Source: Bacteroides fragilis (GTDB taxonomy: Bacteria > Bacteroidota > Bacteroidia > Bacteroidales > Bacteroidaceae). Taken from it: DNA of 64,000 bases. The translations under genes were made by a program, and so were the position numbers. Of the stretch, positions 7,958 to 17,667 are shown one piece after another. The DNA is taken from positions 1 to 64,000 of the forward strand of contig NZ_SZUU01000001.1 in NCBI RefSeq assembly GCF_019583405.1, written 5' to 3'. The notes under the pieces are model-generated. The model had not been told where the DNA came from and did no database searches. It saw only the letters and a program-made list of their open reading frames with translations. The first letter of the stretch is position 1. Each line of letters begins with the position of its first letter.

Positions 7958-9970
7958 ATGAGAAATAAACAAATTTTCTTAATCAGTTTCATTATTTACT
8001 TATGCACAATTTCTACGGTTCGGGCAGGTGAATATCACCTGCTTCCGGAGCCGCAAAAGTTTACTCCTTTAAGTTCCAGTTTTGTACTGGGCAGAACAAA
8101 GCTTTCTACTCCGGTGCTTCGGCAAGAGTGGGAAGCTTTTGTTGTCGATAGGGGTGGAGTCATTGATGACAAAGCTCGTGCAAGTATTGAAGTGAAACTG
8201 GTACCTTCATTAGAAGAGGTACCTTTGAACGCAGACGAAGCTTATCGCCTGGTGGTAAATAATGGTAAAGTTACGGTTGAGGCTGTGACGGAGCATGGTG
8301 TGTATTGGGCTATGCAAACTTTGGCCCAGCTACAGGATGTGCGAAAGAAAAAGGCAACATTCAACGGTTGTTCAATTGTTGACTGGCCTGCTTTCCGAAT
8401 ACGTGGCTTTATGCAGGATGTAGGGCGTACGTATATGTCGATTGAAGAATTGAAACGTGAAATTGCTATTCTTTCACGTTTTAAAATTAATGTCTTTCAT
8501 TGGCACCTGACTGAAAATCAATCGTGGAGGCTGGAAAGTAAAATTTTTCCGATGCTGAATGACAGTGTGAATACGACTCGTATGCCGGGTAAATACTATA
8601 CATTGGAAGAAGCGAAAGATTTAGTCACTTTTTGTAAAGCGCATAATATACTTTTAATCCCGGAATTTGATATGCCGGGGCATAGTGAGGCTTTTGTCCG
8701 TACATTCCGTCATGATATGCAGAGCCCGGAAGGAATGAAAATTCTTAAACTATTGGTCGATGAAGTTTGTGAGACTTTTGATGTACCTTATCTTCATATT
8801 GGTACGGATGAAGTTCGGTTTACCAATCCGGAGTTTGTTCCTGAAATGGTTGCGCATGTCCGTGCTAAAGGGAAGAAGGTAATCTCTTGGAATCCCGGAT
8901 GGCATTATAAACCGGGTGAAATAGATATGACACATTTGTGGAGCTATCGTGGGAAAGCTCAGAAAGGCATTCCGGCAATTGATTCTAAGTTTCACTATCT
9001 CAATCATTTTGATACTTTCGGTGATATAATTGCATTGTATAATAGCCGCATTTATAATGTTGAACAAGGAAGCGAGGATATTGCGGGTACGATTCTTGCT
9101 ATCTGGAATGACCGTTACATAGCTGACGAACGTAATATTATACTTGAAAATAACTTCTATCCTAATATGCTGGCTATAGCTGAACGTGCATGGAGAGGAG
9201 GAGGTACAGAGTATTTTGATAAGAATGGTACTATCTTGCCTTCCGAAGATTCTCCGGAATTTAAAGAATTTGCTGATTTTGAGAATCGTATGCTTTGGTA
9301 TAAAGAGCATACATTTAAGGATTATCCGTTCGCTTATGTAAAACAGACGAATATAAAATGGAATATAACTGACGCATTCCCTAATGGTGGAGATTTGAAT
9401 AAGGTCTTCCCTCCGGAACAGGAATTGAAGAACTCCTATTCTTATGAAGGCAAAGAGTATGGAGTACGTCCTGCAATTGGTGCAGGTATTTATCTTCGTC
9501 ATGTATGGGGAAGTATGGTACCTACCTTTTATAAGACCCCACAGGAAAACCATACGGCTTATGCTTATACGTGGGTTTATTCTCCTAAAGATCAGGAAGT
9601 AGGGCTGTGGGCTGAATTTCAGAACTATAGCCGTTCGGAAATGGATTTGGCCCCATTACAGGGAAAATGGGATTATAAAGGAAGCCGCATCTGGATTAAT
9701 GATGAAGAAATACAACCTCCCGTATGGTCGGCCACCCATCGTACGAAAAGCAATGAGGTTGCGCTTGGCAATGAAAACTGTGTGGCACGCCCACCTATCC
9801 TTGTACATTTGAATAAAGGCTGGAATAAGGTTTTCCTGAAATTACCGGTTGGCAAATTTAGTATACCTGAAGTGCGTTTACTTAAATGGATGTTTACTGC
9901 GGTTTTTGTGACTCCTGATGGAGAAAATGCAGTTGACGGACTTATTTACTCGCCTGACAAAACGAAGTGA
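7958..9970 (+). CDS. GH20 beta-N-acetylhexosaminidase with variant GTDE catalytic motif
   Basis: 670 residues with signal peptide (ends VRAG at about 24) and no lipobox. A GH20 N-terminal alpha/beta domain (about 25-130) precedes the TIM barrel with HWHLTENQSWRLES (about 181) and the acid pair in HIGTDE (about 280-285). Most GH20 enzymes have HxGGDE, so the second Gly is Thr here while the Asp-Glu pair is kept. The MSWRG motif of the other two GH20 proteins in this locus is absent. A C-terminal region of about 200 residues looks like a separate beta-rich domain. It should release terminal GlcNAc or GalNAc; specificity may differ from the two canonical GH20 paralogues downstream. It lies 32 bp after nanH, same operon. 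Confidence 0.88.
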   Translation: MRNKQIFLISFIIYLCTISTVRAGEYHLLPEPQKFTPLSSSFVLGRTKLSTPVLRQEWEAFVVDRGGVIDDKARASIEVKLVPSLEEVPLNADEAYRLVVNNGKVTVEAVTEHGVYWAMQTLAQLQDVRKKKATFNGCSIVDWPAFRIRGFMQDVGRTYMSIEELKREIAILSRFKINVFHWHLTENQSWRLESKIFPMLNDSVNTTRMPGKYYTLEEAKDLVTFCKAHNILLIPEFDMPGHSEAFVRTFRHDMQSPEGMKILKLLVDEVCETFDVPYLHIGTDEVRFTNPEFVPEMVAHVRAKGKKVISWNPGWHYKPGEIDMTHLWSYRGKAQKGIPAIDSKFHYLNHFDTFGDIIALYNSRIYNVEQGSEDIAGTILAIWNDRYIADERNIILENNFYPNMLAIAERAWRGGGTEYFDKNGTILPSEDSPEFKEFADFENRMLWYKEHTFKDYPFAYVKQTNIKWNITDAFPNGGDLNKVFPPEQELKNSYSYEGKEYGVRPAIGAGIYLRHVWGSMVPTFYKTPQENHTAYAYTWVYSPKDQEVGLWAEFQNYSRSEMDLAPLQGKWDYKGSRIWINDEEIQPPVWSATHRTKSNEVALGNENCVARPPILVHLNKGWNKVFLKLPVGKFSIPEVRLLKWMFTAVFVTPDGENAVDGLIYSPDKTK

Positions 9971-9989
9971 TCGAGAAAAATAAAAACGA

Positions 9990-10652
9990 ATGAAGAAAAT
10001 TTTATTAATGATGTTATTGCTCGCCTCAATGGCGGGCAATGCGCAGGAACGCAAATATTCTACGTTCTATTATCAACGTGCAACTCTGTTTGAGGAGTTG
10101 CCTGTGACTCCAAAAGATATCATCTTCCTTGGTAATAGTATTACTAATGGGGGAGAATGGAGTGAGTTATTTGAAAACAAGCATGTCAAGAACCGGGGAA
10201 TCAGTGGAGACATCTGTATGGGAGTTTATGATCGTCTGGATGCGATTCTGAAAGGAAAACCGGCTAAAATATTCTTGTTGATCGGCATAAATGATGTAAG
10301 CCGGGGTACTTCTGCGGATACAATTGTTAACCATATTGGTATGATTACTCAAAAAATTAAACAAGAATCTCCAAAAACAAAGCTATATTTGCAAAGTGTA
10401 CTTCCGGTAACCGATCATTATAAGATGTTTGGTGGACATACATCACGTTGGCAAGAGGTGAAAAAGATTAATGAAGGGCTGCTTCGGCTGGCTGACAGAG
10501 AACACGTGACCTATATTGATCTCTATTCTCATTTTGTTGACGGGAAGACCGGTAAGATGAATGTTGAGTATACAAATGATGGTTTACACTTACTGGGTAA
10601 AGGCTACCTTAAATGGGTGAATATTGTTAAACCTTATATAAACAAGAAATGA
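9990..10652 (+). CDS. SGNH/GDSL-family esterase
   Basis: 220 residues with a signal peptide ending at about residue 18 (AGNAQ). SGNH blocks are visible: the Ser in FLGNSITNGGEW (block I), the Gly in ISGD (block II), the Asn in LIGINDVSRG (block III) and Asp-x-x-His in NDGLHLLGKGY (block V). Such proteins remove acyl groups from sugars. Its stop codon overlaps the start of the following sialate O-acetylesterase (ATGA), so the two are translationally coupled and probably both strip O-acetyl groups that block sialidase. The exact substrate is inferred from context; it could also act on acetylated GlcNAc or Gal. Confidence 0.85.
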   Translation: MKKILLMMLLLASMAGNAQERKYSTFYYQRATLFEELPVTPKDIIFLGNSITNGGEWSELFENKHVKNRGISGDICMGVYDRLDAILKGKPAKIFLLIGINDVSRGTSADTIVNHIGMITQKIKQESPKTKLYLQSVLPVTDHYKMFGGHTSRWQEVKKINEGLLRLADREHVTYIDLYSHFVDGKTGKMNVEYTNDGLHLLGKGYLKWVNIVKPYINKK

Positions 10653-12721
10653 AAAAGATACTATTCTTATCTCTATTTTTGATGATTTGCGCAGTTTTAT
10701 CCGCACAGAAGCGGATAAAAGTTGCTTGCGTAGGGAATAGTATTACGTATGGGTATACTCTTCCAAATCCGGCAACGGATTCTTATCCTTCACAGTTGCA
10801 ACAACTTTTGGGCGATACTTATGAAGTTGGAAATTTCGGAAAATCAGGGGCCACTTTATTAAATAAAGGACATCGCCCTTACATGCAGCAGGAAGAATTT
10901 AAAAAAGCGCTTGCTTTTGCTGGCGATATTGTTGTTATTCATTTGGGAATCAATGATACGGATCCTCGTGACTGGCCGAACTATCGTGACAGTTTCGTGA
11001 AAGATTATCTGGCGTTGATTGATTCTTTCAGAGTTGCCAATCCTAAATGTCATATTATTATTGCTCGTTTGACACCGATTGCTGACCGTCATCCTCGTTT
11101 TGAGTCAGGTACCCGTGATTGGCATGGAGAAATTCAACAAAGTATTGAGACGATAGCTAAATATGCGGGAGTCCAGTTAATGGATTTCCATGAACCGCTT
11201 TATCCTTACCCATATCTTCTTCCGGATGCCGTACATCCTAACGTAGAGGGAGCAGGTATTCTTGCAGAAACAGTATATTCTGCGATTACAGGAGATTTTG
11301 GAGGGTTACATTTATCTGAGTTGTACACTGACAACATGGTGCTTCAACATGGGCAGCCTCTGACTATTCGTGGTAAAGCAAATGCGGGTGAAAAAGTGAC
11401 TGTTTCAATAGCTAAACAGAAGTTGATTACAAAGGCTGCCTCCAATGGGGACTGGGCTGTCACCATTCGACCATTAAAGGCCGGTGGCCCATATACACTG
11501 ACTGTCTCTGCTGGAAAACAGAAACAAACATTCAATAATGTTTTGGCCGGAGAAGTGTGGCTTTGTTCCGGACAATCTAACATGGAATTTTATTTGAGTT
11601 GGAGTAAAACGGCCAAAAGAGATATTCCGCAGGCTACTAATGATCAGATTCGTTTGTTCGATATGAAGGCACGCTGGCGTACAGACGCAGTGAAGTGGGA
11701 TGCATCCGTATTGGATTCGTTGAATCATTTGCAGTATTATAAAGATACCGAATGGACAGTTTGTTCACCTGCCACAGCAGGTTCTTTTTCTGCTGTGGCC
11801 TATTATTTTGGCAAAATGTTGCAGGATAGCCTGAAAGTGCCTGTAGGATTGATTTGTAATGCGATCGGTGGTTCGCCTACCGAAGCATGGGTAGACCGTA
11901 ATACATTGGAATATAAATTTCCGGCTATATTACGTAACTGGACTCAAAATGACTTTATCCAAGACTGGGTACGCGGTCGTGCCGCCCTTAATGTTAAAAA
12001 GGCGGCTAGTAAACAGCAACGCCATCCTTACGAACCTTGTTATTTGTATGAAGCCGGTATCCGCCCTTTAGAACAGTATCCTATTAAAGGTATTATTTGG
12101 TATCAAGGTGAATCGAATGCACATAATCGTGAGGCACACGAGAAATTGTTTAAGCTCTTGGTTGAGAGCTGGCGTAAAAATTGGGAAAATGAGAATTTAC
12201 CTTTTTATTATGTACAGTTGTCAAGTATCGACCGTCCGTCATGGCCATGGTTCCGTGATAGCCAGCGCAGAATGATGTATGAGATTCCTAATACGGGTAT
12301 GGCGGTATCGAGTGACCTGGGTGATTCGCTTGATGTGCACCCCAAACACAAACAGCCGGTTGGGGAGCGTTTGGCACATTGGGCTTTGAATCAGACTTAT
12401 GGAAAGAAGGATGTAACGCCTTCAGGGCCAATGTTCCGCAATGTAGAGTTCCGTGATGGTGCGGCTTACGTGTCATTTGATTGTGCTGAAGGTATGCATT
12501 CATCGGATGGGAAACCGTTGCGCACATTCGAAGTGGCTGAAACAGAAGATATTTATTATCCGGCTACAGCCGAAGTTGTAGGAAATCAAATAAAAGTATA
12601 TAGTAAAGAAGTGAAGAATCCTCTTCATGTACGTTACGGTTGGCAACCTTTCACTCGGGCCAATCTGGTCAATGGTGATGGCTTACCGGCATCTACGTTC
12701 CGTACGGACTGGGGAAGATAA
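10649..12721 (+). CDS. nanS: Two-domain sialate O-acetylesterase (GDSL + SASA)
   Basis: 690 residues. After a signal peptide (to about residue 19, VLSAQ), the N-terminal half is a GDSL domain (VACVGNSITYGYT, LGINDTDPRDW, DAVHPNVEG). The C-terminal half is a sialate O-acetylesterase (SASA) domain with the nucleophile Ser in LCSGQSNMEF (about 310) and GIIWYQGESNA (about 480). The two halves are joined by a beta-sandwich (about 220-300). Enzymes of this build remove O-acetyl groups from sialic acids so that sialidase can act. Two esterase domains in one chain match the dual-domain NanS/EstA type of Tannerella and Bacteroides. It overlaps the upstream esterase gene by 4 bp. Confidence 0.92.
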   Translation: MKKILFLSLFLMICAVLSAQKRIKVACVGNSITYGYTLPNPATDSYPSQLQQLLGDTYEVGNFGKSGATLLNKGHRPYMQQEEFKKALAFAGDIVVIHLGINDTDPRDWPNYRDSFVKDYLALIDSFRVANPKCHIIIARLTPIADRHPRFESGTRDWHGEIQQSIETIAKYAGVQLMDFHEPLYPYPYLLPDAVHPNVEGAGILAETVYSAITGDFGGLHLSELYTDNMVLQHGQPLTIRGKANAGEKVTVSIAKQKLITKAASNGDWAVTIRPLKAGGPYTLTVSAGKQKQTFNNVLAGEVWLCSGQSNMEFYLSWSKTAKRDIPQATNDQIRLFDMKARWRTDAVKWDASVLDSLNHLQYYKDTEWTVCSPATAGSFSAVAYYFGKMLQDSLKVPVGLICNAIGGSPTEAWVDRNTLEYKFPAILRNWTQNDFIQDWVRGRAALNVKKAASKQQRHPYEPCYLYEAGIRPLEQYPIKGIIWYQGESNAHNREAHEKLFKLLVESWRKNWENENLPFYYVQLSSIDRPSWPWFRDSQRRMMYEIPNTGMAVSSDLGDSLDVHPKHKQPVGERLAHWALNQTYGKKDVTPSGPMFRNVEFRDGAAYVSFDCAEGMHSSDGKPLRTFEVAETEDIYYPATAEVVGNQIKVYSKEVKNPLHVRYGWQPFTRANLVNGDGLPASTFRTDWGR

Positions 12722-12742
12722 ACCTGAAAAGGAGAGCAGTTT

Positions 12743-15313
12743 ATGATGAAAAAATTATTGTATGGACTTGTATGTTGTTGTGGTTTAGCTTATGGGCAAA
12801 ACAGAGACACTTCAGATGTGTTAATGTTGAATGACGATTGGTCATTCTCACAAGTGGGGACAGAAAAATGGCTACCGGCTACTGTCCCGGGCACTGTCCA
12901 TCAGGATTTGATTCATCATAAACTGTTACCCGATCCGTTTTATGGCACCAATGAAAAGAAGATTCAGTGGGTGGAAAACGAGGATTGGGAATATAAAACC
13001 TGTTTTGTCGTTACAGAAGAGCAATTGAAGAGAGAGGCCGCCCAGCTTTCCTTTGAGGGACTGGATACCTATGCGGATGTTTATTTGAACGGCTCTCTGA
13101 TTCTGAAATCAGATAATATGTTTGTGGGTTATGCAGTTCCTGTAAAACAAGTATTACGTAAAGGGGAGAATCTACTGCATGTTTATTTTCATTCTCCGAT
13201 AAAACAAACTCTTCCACAGTGGTCCTCCAATGGATTTAATTATCCGGCAGATAATGATCACCACGAAAAACGTCTTAGCGTATTTACCAGGAAAGCTCCT
13301 TATAGTTATGGATGGGATTGGGGAATCCGTATGGTTACAAGCGGTATCTGGCGTCCTGTTACTCTTCGTTTTTATGATGTTGCTACTATTGCAGATTTTC
13401 ATGTGAAGCAGCTCAGTCTGACAGATCAGGTTGCAAAACTCTCTAATGAATTGGAAATTAATAGTATTTCTGAGAAAGAAAAGCCTGCTGAGGTTTGGAT
13501 CTCTTATTCATTGGAAGGAGGAGAGGAAGTGACGGTAAAGAAAAATATAACATTAAAACCGGGTTTAAATCAAGTCCAAATTCCATTGGATATTCAGAAC
13601 CCCGTGCGTTGGATGCCCAATGGGTGGGGGAAACCTCATTTGTATGATTTCTCAGTGCAGGTGGTGTGTGATGGCAAAACGGTCGCCGCACGGCAGCATC
13701 GAATCGGACTTCGCACGATACGCGTAGTGAACGAAAAAGACAAAGATGGAGAATCTTTTTATTTTGAGGTGAATGGCATCCCGATGTTCGCAAAAGGAGC
13801 AAACTATATTCCTGATGATGCGTTGCTCCCCAATATAACTACCGAACGTTATAAAACTCTGTTCCGGGATATGAAAGAGGCTAATATGAATATGGTTCGT
13901 ATATGGGGTGGGGGAACTTATGAAGACGATTGTTTCTATGATCTGGCAGATGAAAATGGTATTCTTGTCTGGCAGGATTTTATGTTTGCATGTACTTCCT
14001 ATCCGAGTGATCCTACTTTCTTGAAGCGAGTGGAAGAGGAGGCGGAATATAATATCAAACGTCTGCGAAACCACGCTTCACTCGCCATGTGGTGTGGGAA
14101 TAATGAAATTCTGGAAGGATTAAAATACTGGGGATGGCAAAAGAATTATACTCCGGAAGTATATGAAAACATGTTCCGGGGATATGATAAGTTATTCCGG
14201 GGATTGCTGCCTGCAAAGGTGAAAGAACTTGATGAAGGGCGTTTCTACAAACATTCTTCTCCTTATTTCGCAAATTGGGGACGTCCGGAGTCTTGGGGGA
14301 TAGGCGATAGTCATAACTGGGGGGTGTGGTATGGCAAGAAGCCTTTTGAGTCATTAGATACCGATTTGCCGCGTTTCATGAGCGAATTCGGTTTTCAGTC
14401 GTTTCCTGAAATGAAGACGATTGCTACTTTTGCGTCTCCGAAAGACTATCAGATTGAATCGGAGGTAATGAACGGACACCAGAAAAGCAGTATCGGTAAC
14501 GATTTGATACGAACTTATATGGAGCGTGATTATATCGTTCCTGAGAAGTTTGAAGACTTTGTATATATCGGACTTGTACTTCAGGGGCATGGTATGCGCC
14601 ATGGTATGGAAGCACATCGTCGCAACCGGCCTTATTGTATGGGGACACTGTATTGGCAGCTTAATGATAGTTGGCCTGTCGTTTCCTGGTCAAGTATAGA
14701 CTATTATGGCAACTGGAAGGCATTGCACTATCAGGCAAAGCGTGCTTTTGCACCACTGCTGGTCAACGCAATACAAGAAGGTGATAGTTTGAGTGTTTAT
14801 CTGATATCTGATTTGCTGGAAGAACAGAGTCAGCTTACACTTGAAATGAAAGTGACTGACTTTAATGGCAAGACATTAGATAAGGAAGTTGTCAGGGCAG
14901 TCGAGATTCCGGCGAATGTTTCTTCTTGTGTCTTTCGTAAACCGTTGAGTGAGTGGGTGTCACCGGAACAGCGTAAAAACAGTTTCTTACTACTTGCTTT
15001 GAGAGATAAAACCGGTAAGAAAATAGCTGAAGAGGTTTATTTCTTTAATAAGACTAAGGATCTGGAGTTGCCCCGAACAAATGTTTCTATGAAAGTAAAG
15101 CAATCCGATGGTAAGTGTGAAGTGACCTTATCGTCTTCTAAGCTGGCTAAAGATGTATTTATCCAGATTCCTGTTCAGGGCGCCCGTTTCAGTGATAATT
15201 TCTTTGATCTGTTGCCGGGGGAAAACAAGAAGATAACGATTACGTCTCCGGATATTAAGAAAGGAGAACAGCAAAATATTACAGTGAAACATGTACGAGA
15301 TACCTATAACTAA
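12743..15313 (+). CDS. GH2 beta-mannosidase
   Basis: 856 residues, secreted (signal peptide to about residue 18). The sequence shows the beta-mannosidase arrangement of GH2: N-terminal jelly roll with VPGTVHQDLIHHKLLPDPFYG, the WDWG motif (YGWDWGIRM), the acid/base Glu in WCGNNEILEG (about 455) and the nucleophile Glu in FMSEFGFQSFPE (about 547). It should hydrolyse the Man-beta-1,4-GlcNAc link at the core of N-glycans. A good ribosome site (aaaggagag, 12728-12736) supports the start at 12743. It lies 21 bp after nanS and is a late-acting enzyme of the pathway. Confidence 0.92.
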   Translation: MMKKLLYGLVCCCGLAYGQNRDTSDVLMLNDDWSFSQVGTEKWLPATVPGTVHQDLIHHKLLPDPFYGTNEKKIQWVENEDWEYKTCFVVTEEQLKREAAQLSFEGLDTYADVYLNGSLILKSDNMFVGYAVPVKQVLRKGENLLHVYFHSPIKQTLPQWSSNGFNYPADNDHHEKRLSVFTRKAPYSYGWDWGIRMVTSGIWRPVTLRFYDVATIADFHVKQLSLTDQVAKLSNELEINSISEKEKPAEVWISYSLEGGEEVTVKKNITLKPGLNQVQIPLDIQNPVRWMPNGWGKPHLYDFSVQVVCDGKTVAARQHRIGLRTIRVVNEKDKDGESFYFEVNGIPMFAKGANYIPDDALLPNITTERYKTLFRDMKEANMNMVRIWGGGTYEDDCFYDLADENGILVWQDFMFACTSYPSDPTFLKRVEEEAEYNIKRLRNHASLAMWCGNNEILEGLKYWGWQKNYTPEVYENMFRGYDKLFRGLLPAKVKELDEGRFYKHSSPYFANWGRPESWGIGDSHNWGVWYGKKPFESLDTDLPRFMSEFGFQSFPEMKTIATFASPKDYQIESEVMNGHQKSSIGNDLIRTYMERDYIVPEKFEDFVYIGLVLQGHGMRHGMEAHRRNRPYCMGTLYWQLNDSWPVVSWSSIDYYGNWKALHYQAKRAFAPLLVNAIQEGDSLSVYLISDLLEEQSQLTLEMKVTDFNGKTLDKEVVRAVEIPANVSSCVFRKPLSEWVSPEQRKNSFLLLALRDKTGKKIAEEVYFFNKTKDLELPRTNVSMKVKQSDGKCEVTLSSSKLAKDVFIQIPVQGARFSDNFFDLLPGENKKITITSPDIKKGEQQNITVKHVRDTYN

Positions 15314-15332
15314 CACCTATTAAATAATTTGT

Positions 15333-17657
15333 ATGAGAAATCTTTTTAAAATTGCCGGTTTACTGGCGCTCACGGGATTTATTTCTTCGTGTAACGACAA
15401 AGAGACTACAGCTAATTACCAGGTAATTCCTTTACCTCAGGAAATTACTACTGCTCAAAGCCAACCATTTACATTGAATGGTAGTGTGAAAATCATCTAT
15501 CCGGAAGGAAATGAAAAGATGCAACGTAATGCCCAATTCCTGGCGAATTATCTGAAGAAAGCTACAGGTAAGGATTATGCAGTTGAAGCTGGAACTGAAG
15601 GTAAAGGTGCTATTCTGCTTAAATTGGGTATGGAATCAGAGAACCCTGAAGCTTATCAGTTGAGTGTGAATGCAGATGGTGTAACCATTGCTGCTCCCAC
15701 TGAAGCCGGTGTATTCTATGGTATCCAGACGTTACGCAAGTCTATTCCGGTTGCCATTGGTACAACTCCTTCATTGCCGGCTGTAGAAATCAACGACTAT
15801 CCTCGTTTCAGCTATCGTGGTGCCCATTTTGATGTGGGACGTCATTTCTTCACGGTAGATGAAGTAAAGACATATATCGATATGATGGCTTTGCATAACA
15901 TGAATCGTTTGCATTGGCATTTGACAGAGGACCAGGGTTGGAGACTTGAGATCAAGAAATACCCTAAGTTGACAGAAATCGGTTCAAAGAGATCGGAAAC
16001 TGTAATCGGACGTAATTCAGGAGAATATGATGGAAAACCTTATGGTGGTTTCTACACTCAGGAAGAAGCAAAAGAAATCGTAGCTTATGCTGCCGATCGT
16101 TATATCACTGTTATTCCGGAAATTGACCTTCCGGGACATATGCAGGGAGCATTGGCTGCTTATCCCCATTTGGGATGTACCGGTGGTCCGTATGAAGTTT
16201 GGAAGATATGGGGAGTATCTGATCAGGTATTATGTGCCGGTAACGACAGTGTGCTGACCTTTATCGATGATGTACTGACAGAAGTTATGGATATCTTCCC
16301 ATCTGAATATATTCATGTTGGTGGTGATGAATGTCCGAAGAGTGAATGGGCGAAATGTCCGAAGTGTCAGGCTCGTATCAAAGCTTTGGGAATCAAGAGT
16401 GATGCCAAGCATTCAAAAGAAGAGTATTTGCAAAGTTTTGTTATCAACCATGCAGAAAAATTCCTGAACGAGCACGGACGTCAGATTATCGGCTGGGATG
16501 AAATTTTGGAAGGTGGACTCGCTCCGAATGCAACCGTGATGTCATGGCGTGGTGAAGGTGGCGGTATCGAGGCTGCCAAGCAGAAACATGATGTTATCAT
16601 GACTCCGAACACTTATCTTTACTTTGACTACTATCAGACCAAAGATACTGAGAATGAACCTTTGGCTATTGGTGGTTATTTACCTTTGGAGAGAGTGTAT
16701 AGTTATGAGCCAATGCCCTCTTCATTGACTCCGGAAGAGCAAAAATATATTATTGGTGTGCAAGCTAATCTTTGGACGGAATACATTCCTACTTTCTCTC
16801 AGGCTCAGTATATGGTGTTGCCGCGTTGGGCTGCTTTAGCAGAGGTGCAATGGTCTAATCCTGAAAAGAAGAATTATGAAAACTTCCTGACCCGTTTGCC
16901 ACAATTGATTAATATATATGAAGCTGAAGGATATAATTATGCCAAACATGTATTTGATGTGAAATCCGAGTTTGTTGCTAATTCGGCCACAGGAGCAGTA
17001 GATGTAGTGATGACTACTATTGACGGTGCTCCCATCCATTATACATTAGATGGAACTGAGCCTACGGCAGCTTCTCCCATATGTGACAGTATTCTTACGA
17101 TTAAGGAAAGTTGTACTTTAAAGGCGGTTGCTGTTCGTCCTACCGGAAACAGCAAAATGCTGACTGAAAAGATTGCTTTCAGTAAATCTACTTCAAAGCC
17201 TATTAAAGCTAATCAGCCTGTAAACAAGCAATATGAATTTGGTGGTGTTTCTACATTAGTAGACGGACTGAAAGGAAATGGCAATTATAAAACCGGCCGT
17301 TGGATCGCATTCTATAAGAATGATATGGATGTAACAATTGACTTGCAGCAACCTACCGAAATTTCAAGTGTAGCTATCACTACTTGTGTTGAAAAGGGGG
17401 ACTGGGTATTCGATGCACGTTCTTTTTCAATTGAGGTTTCAGATGATGATAAGACTTTTACTAAAGTTGCTTCTGAAGCATATCCCGAGATGAAAGAGAC
17501 AGATCGCAATGGGCTTTATGAGCACAAATTGACTTTTGATCCGGTGAAAACCCGTTATGTGAAAGTGGTTGCAACGTCGGAACACTCCATTCCGGCATGG
17601 CATGGTGGTAAAGGTAATCCGGGCTTCTTATTTGTAGATGAAATTACGTTGAATTGA
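15333..17657 (+). CDS. GH20 beta-hexosaminidase lipoprotein with C-terminal carbohydrate-binding domains
   Basis: 774 residues, lipoprotein (Cys20 in FISSC, followed by NDKE, an acidic stretch like Bacteroides surface-export signals). Domains: GH20 N-terminal domain (about 30-145), catalytic barrel with HWHLTEDQGW and HVGGDE (Asp-Glu about 332-333), a CHB_HEX_C-type beta domain (about 550-625, YTLDGTEPT) and a C-terminal F5/8-type discoidin domain (about 640-774). It should remove terminal beta-GlcNAc or GalNAc at the cell surface after galactose is gone. It is close in build to the GH20 at 18950, so one may be a duplicate. Confidence 0.93.
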   Translation: MRNLFKIAGLLALTGFISSCNDKETTANYQVIPLPQEITTAQSQPFTLNGSVKIIYPEGNEKMQRNAQFLANYLKKATGKDYAVEAGTEGKGAILLKLGMESENPEAYQLSVNADGVTIAAPTEAGVFYGIQTLRKSIPVAIGTTPSLPAVEINDYPRFSYRGAHFDVGRHFFTVDEVKTYIDMMALHNMNRLHWHLTEDQGWRLEIKKYPKLTEIGSKRSETVIGRNSGEYDGKPYGGFYTQEEAKEIVAYAADRYITVIPEIDLPGHMQGALAAYPHLGCTGGPYEVWKIWGVSDQVLCAGNDSVLTFIDDVLTEVMDIFPSEYIHVGGDECPKSEWAKCPKCQARIKALGIKSDAKHSKEEYLQSFVINHAEKFLNEHGRQIIGWDEILEGGLAPNATVMSWRGEGGGIEAAKQKHDVIMTPNTYLYFDYYQTKDTENEPLAIGGYLPLERVYSYEPMPSSLTPEEQKYIIGVQANLWTEYIPTFSQAQYMVLPRWAALAEVQWSNPEKKNYENFLTRLPQLINIYEAEGYNYAKHVFDVKSEFVANSATGAVDVVMTTIDGAPIHYTLDGTEPTAASPICDSILTIKESCTLKAVAVRPTGNSKMLTEKIAFSKSTSKPIKANQPVNKQYEFGGVSTLVDGLKGNGNYKTGRWIAFYKNDMDVTIDLQQPTEISSVAITTCVEKGDWVFDARSFSIEVSDDDKTFTKVASEAYPEMKETDRNGLYEHKLTFDPVKTRYVKVVATSEHSIPAWHGGKGNPGFLFVDEITLN

Positions 17658-17667
17658 AAAAATAGAA

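Noticed and set aside
8750..9553. Long antisense open frame (267 codons) within the GH20 gene
   Set aside because: Shadow of codon bias in the real gene; no ribosome site or family resemblance.
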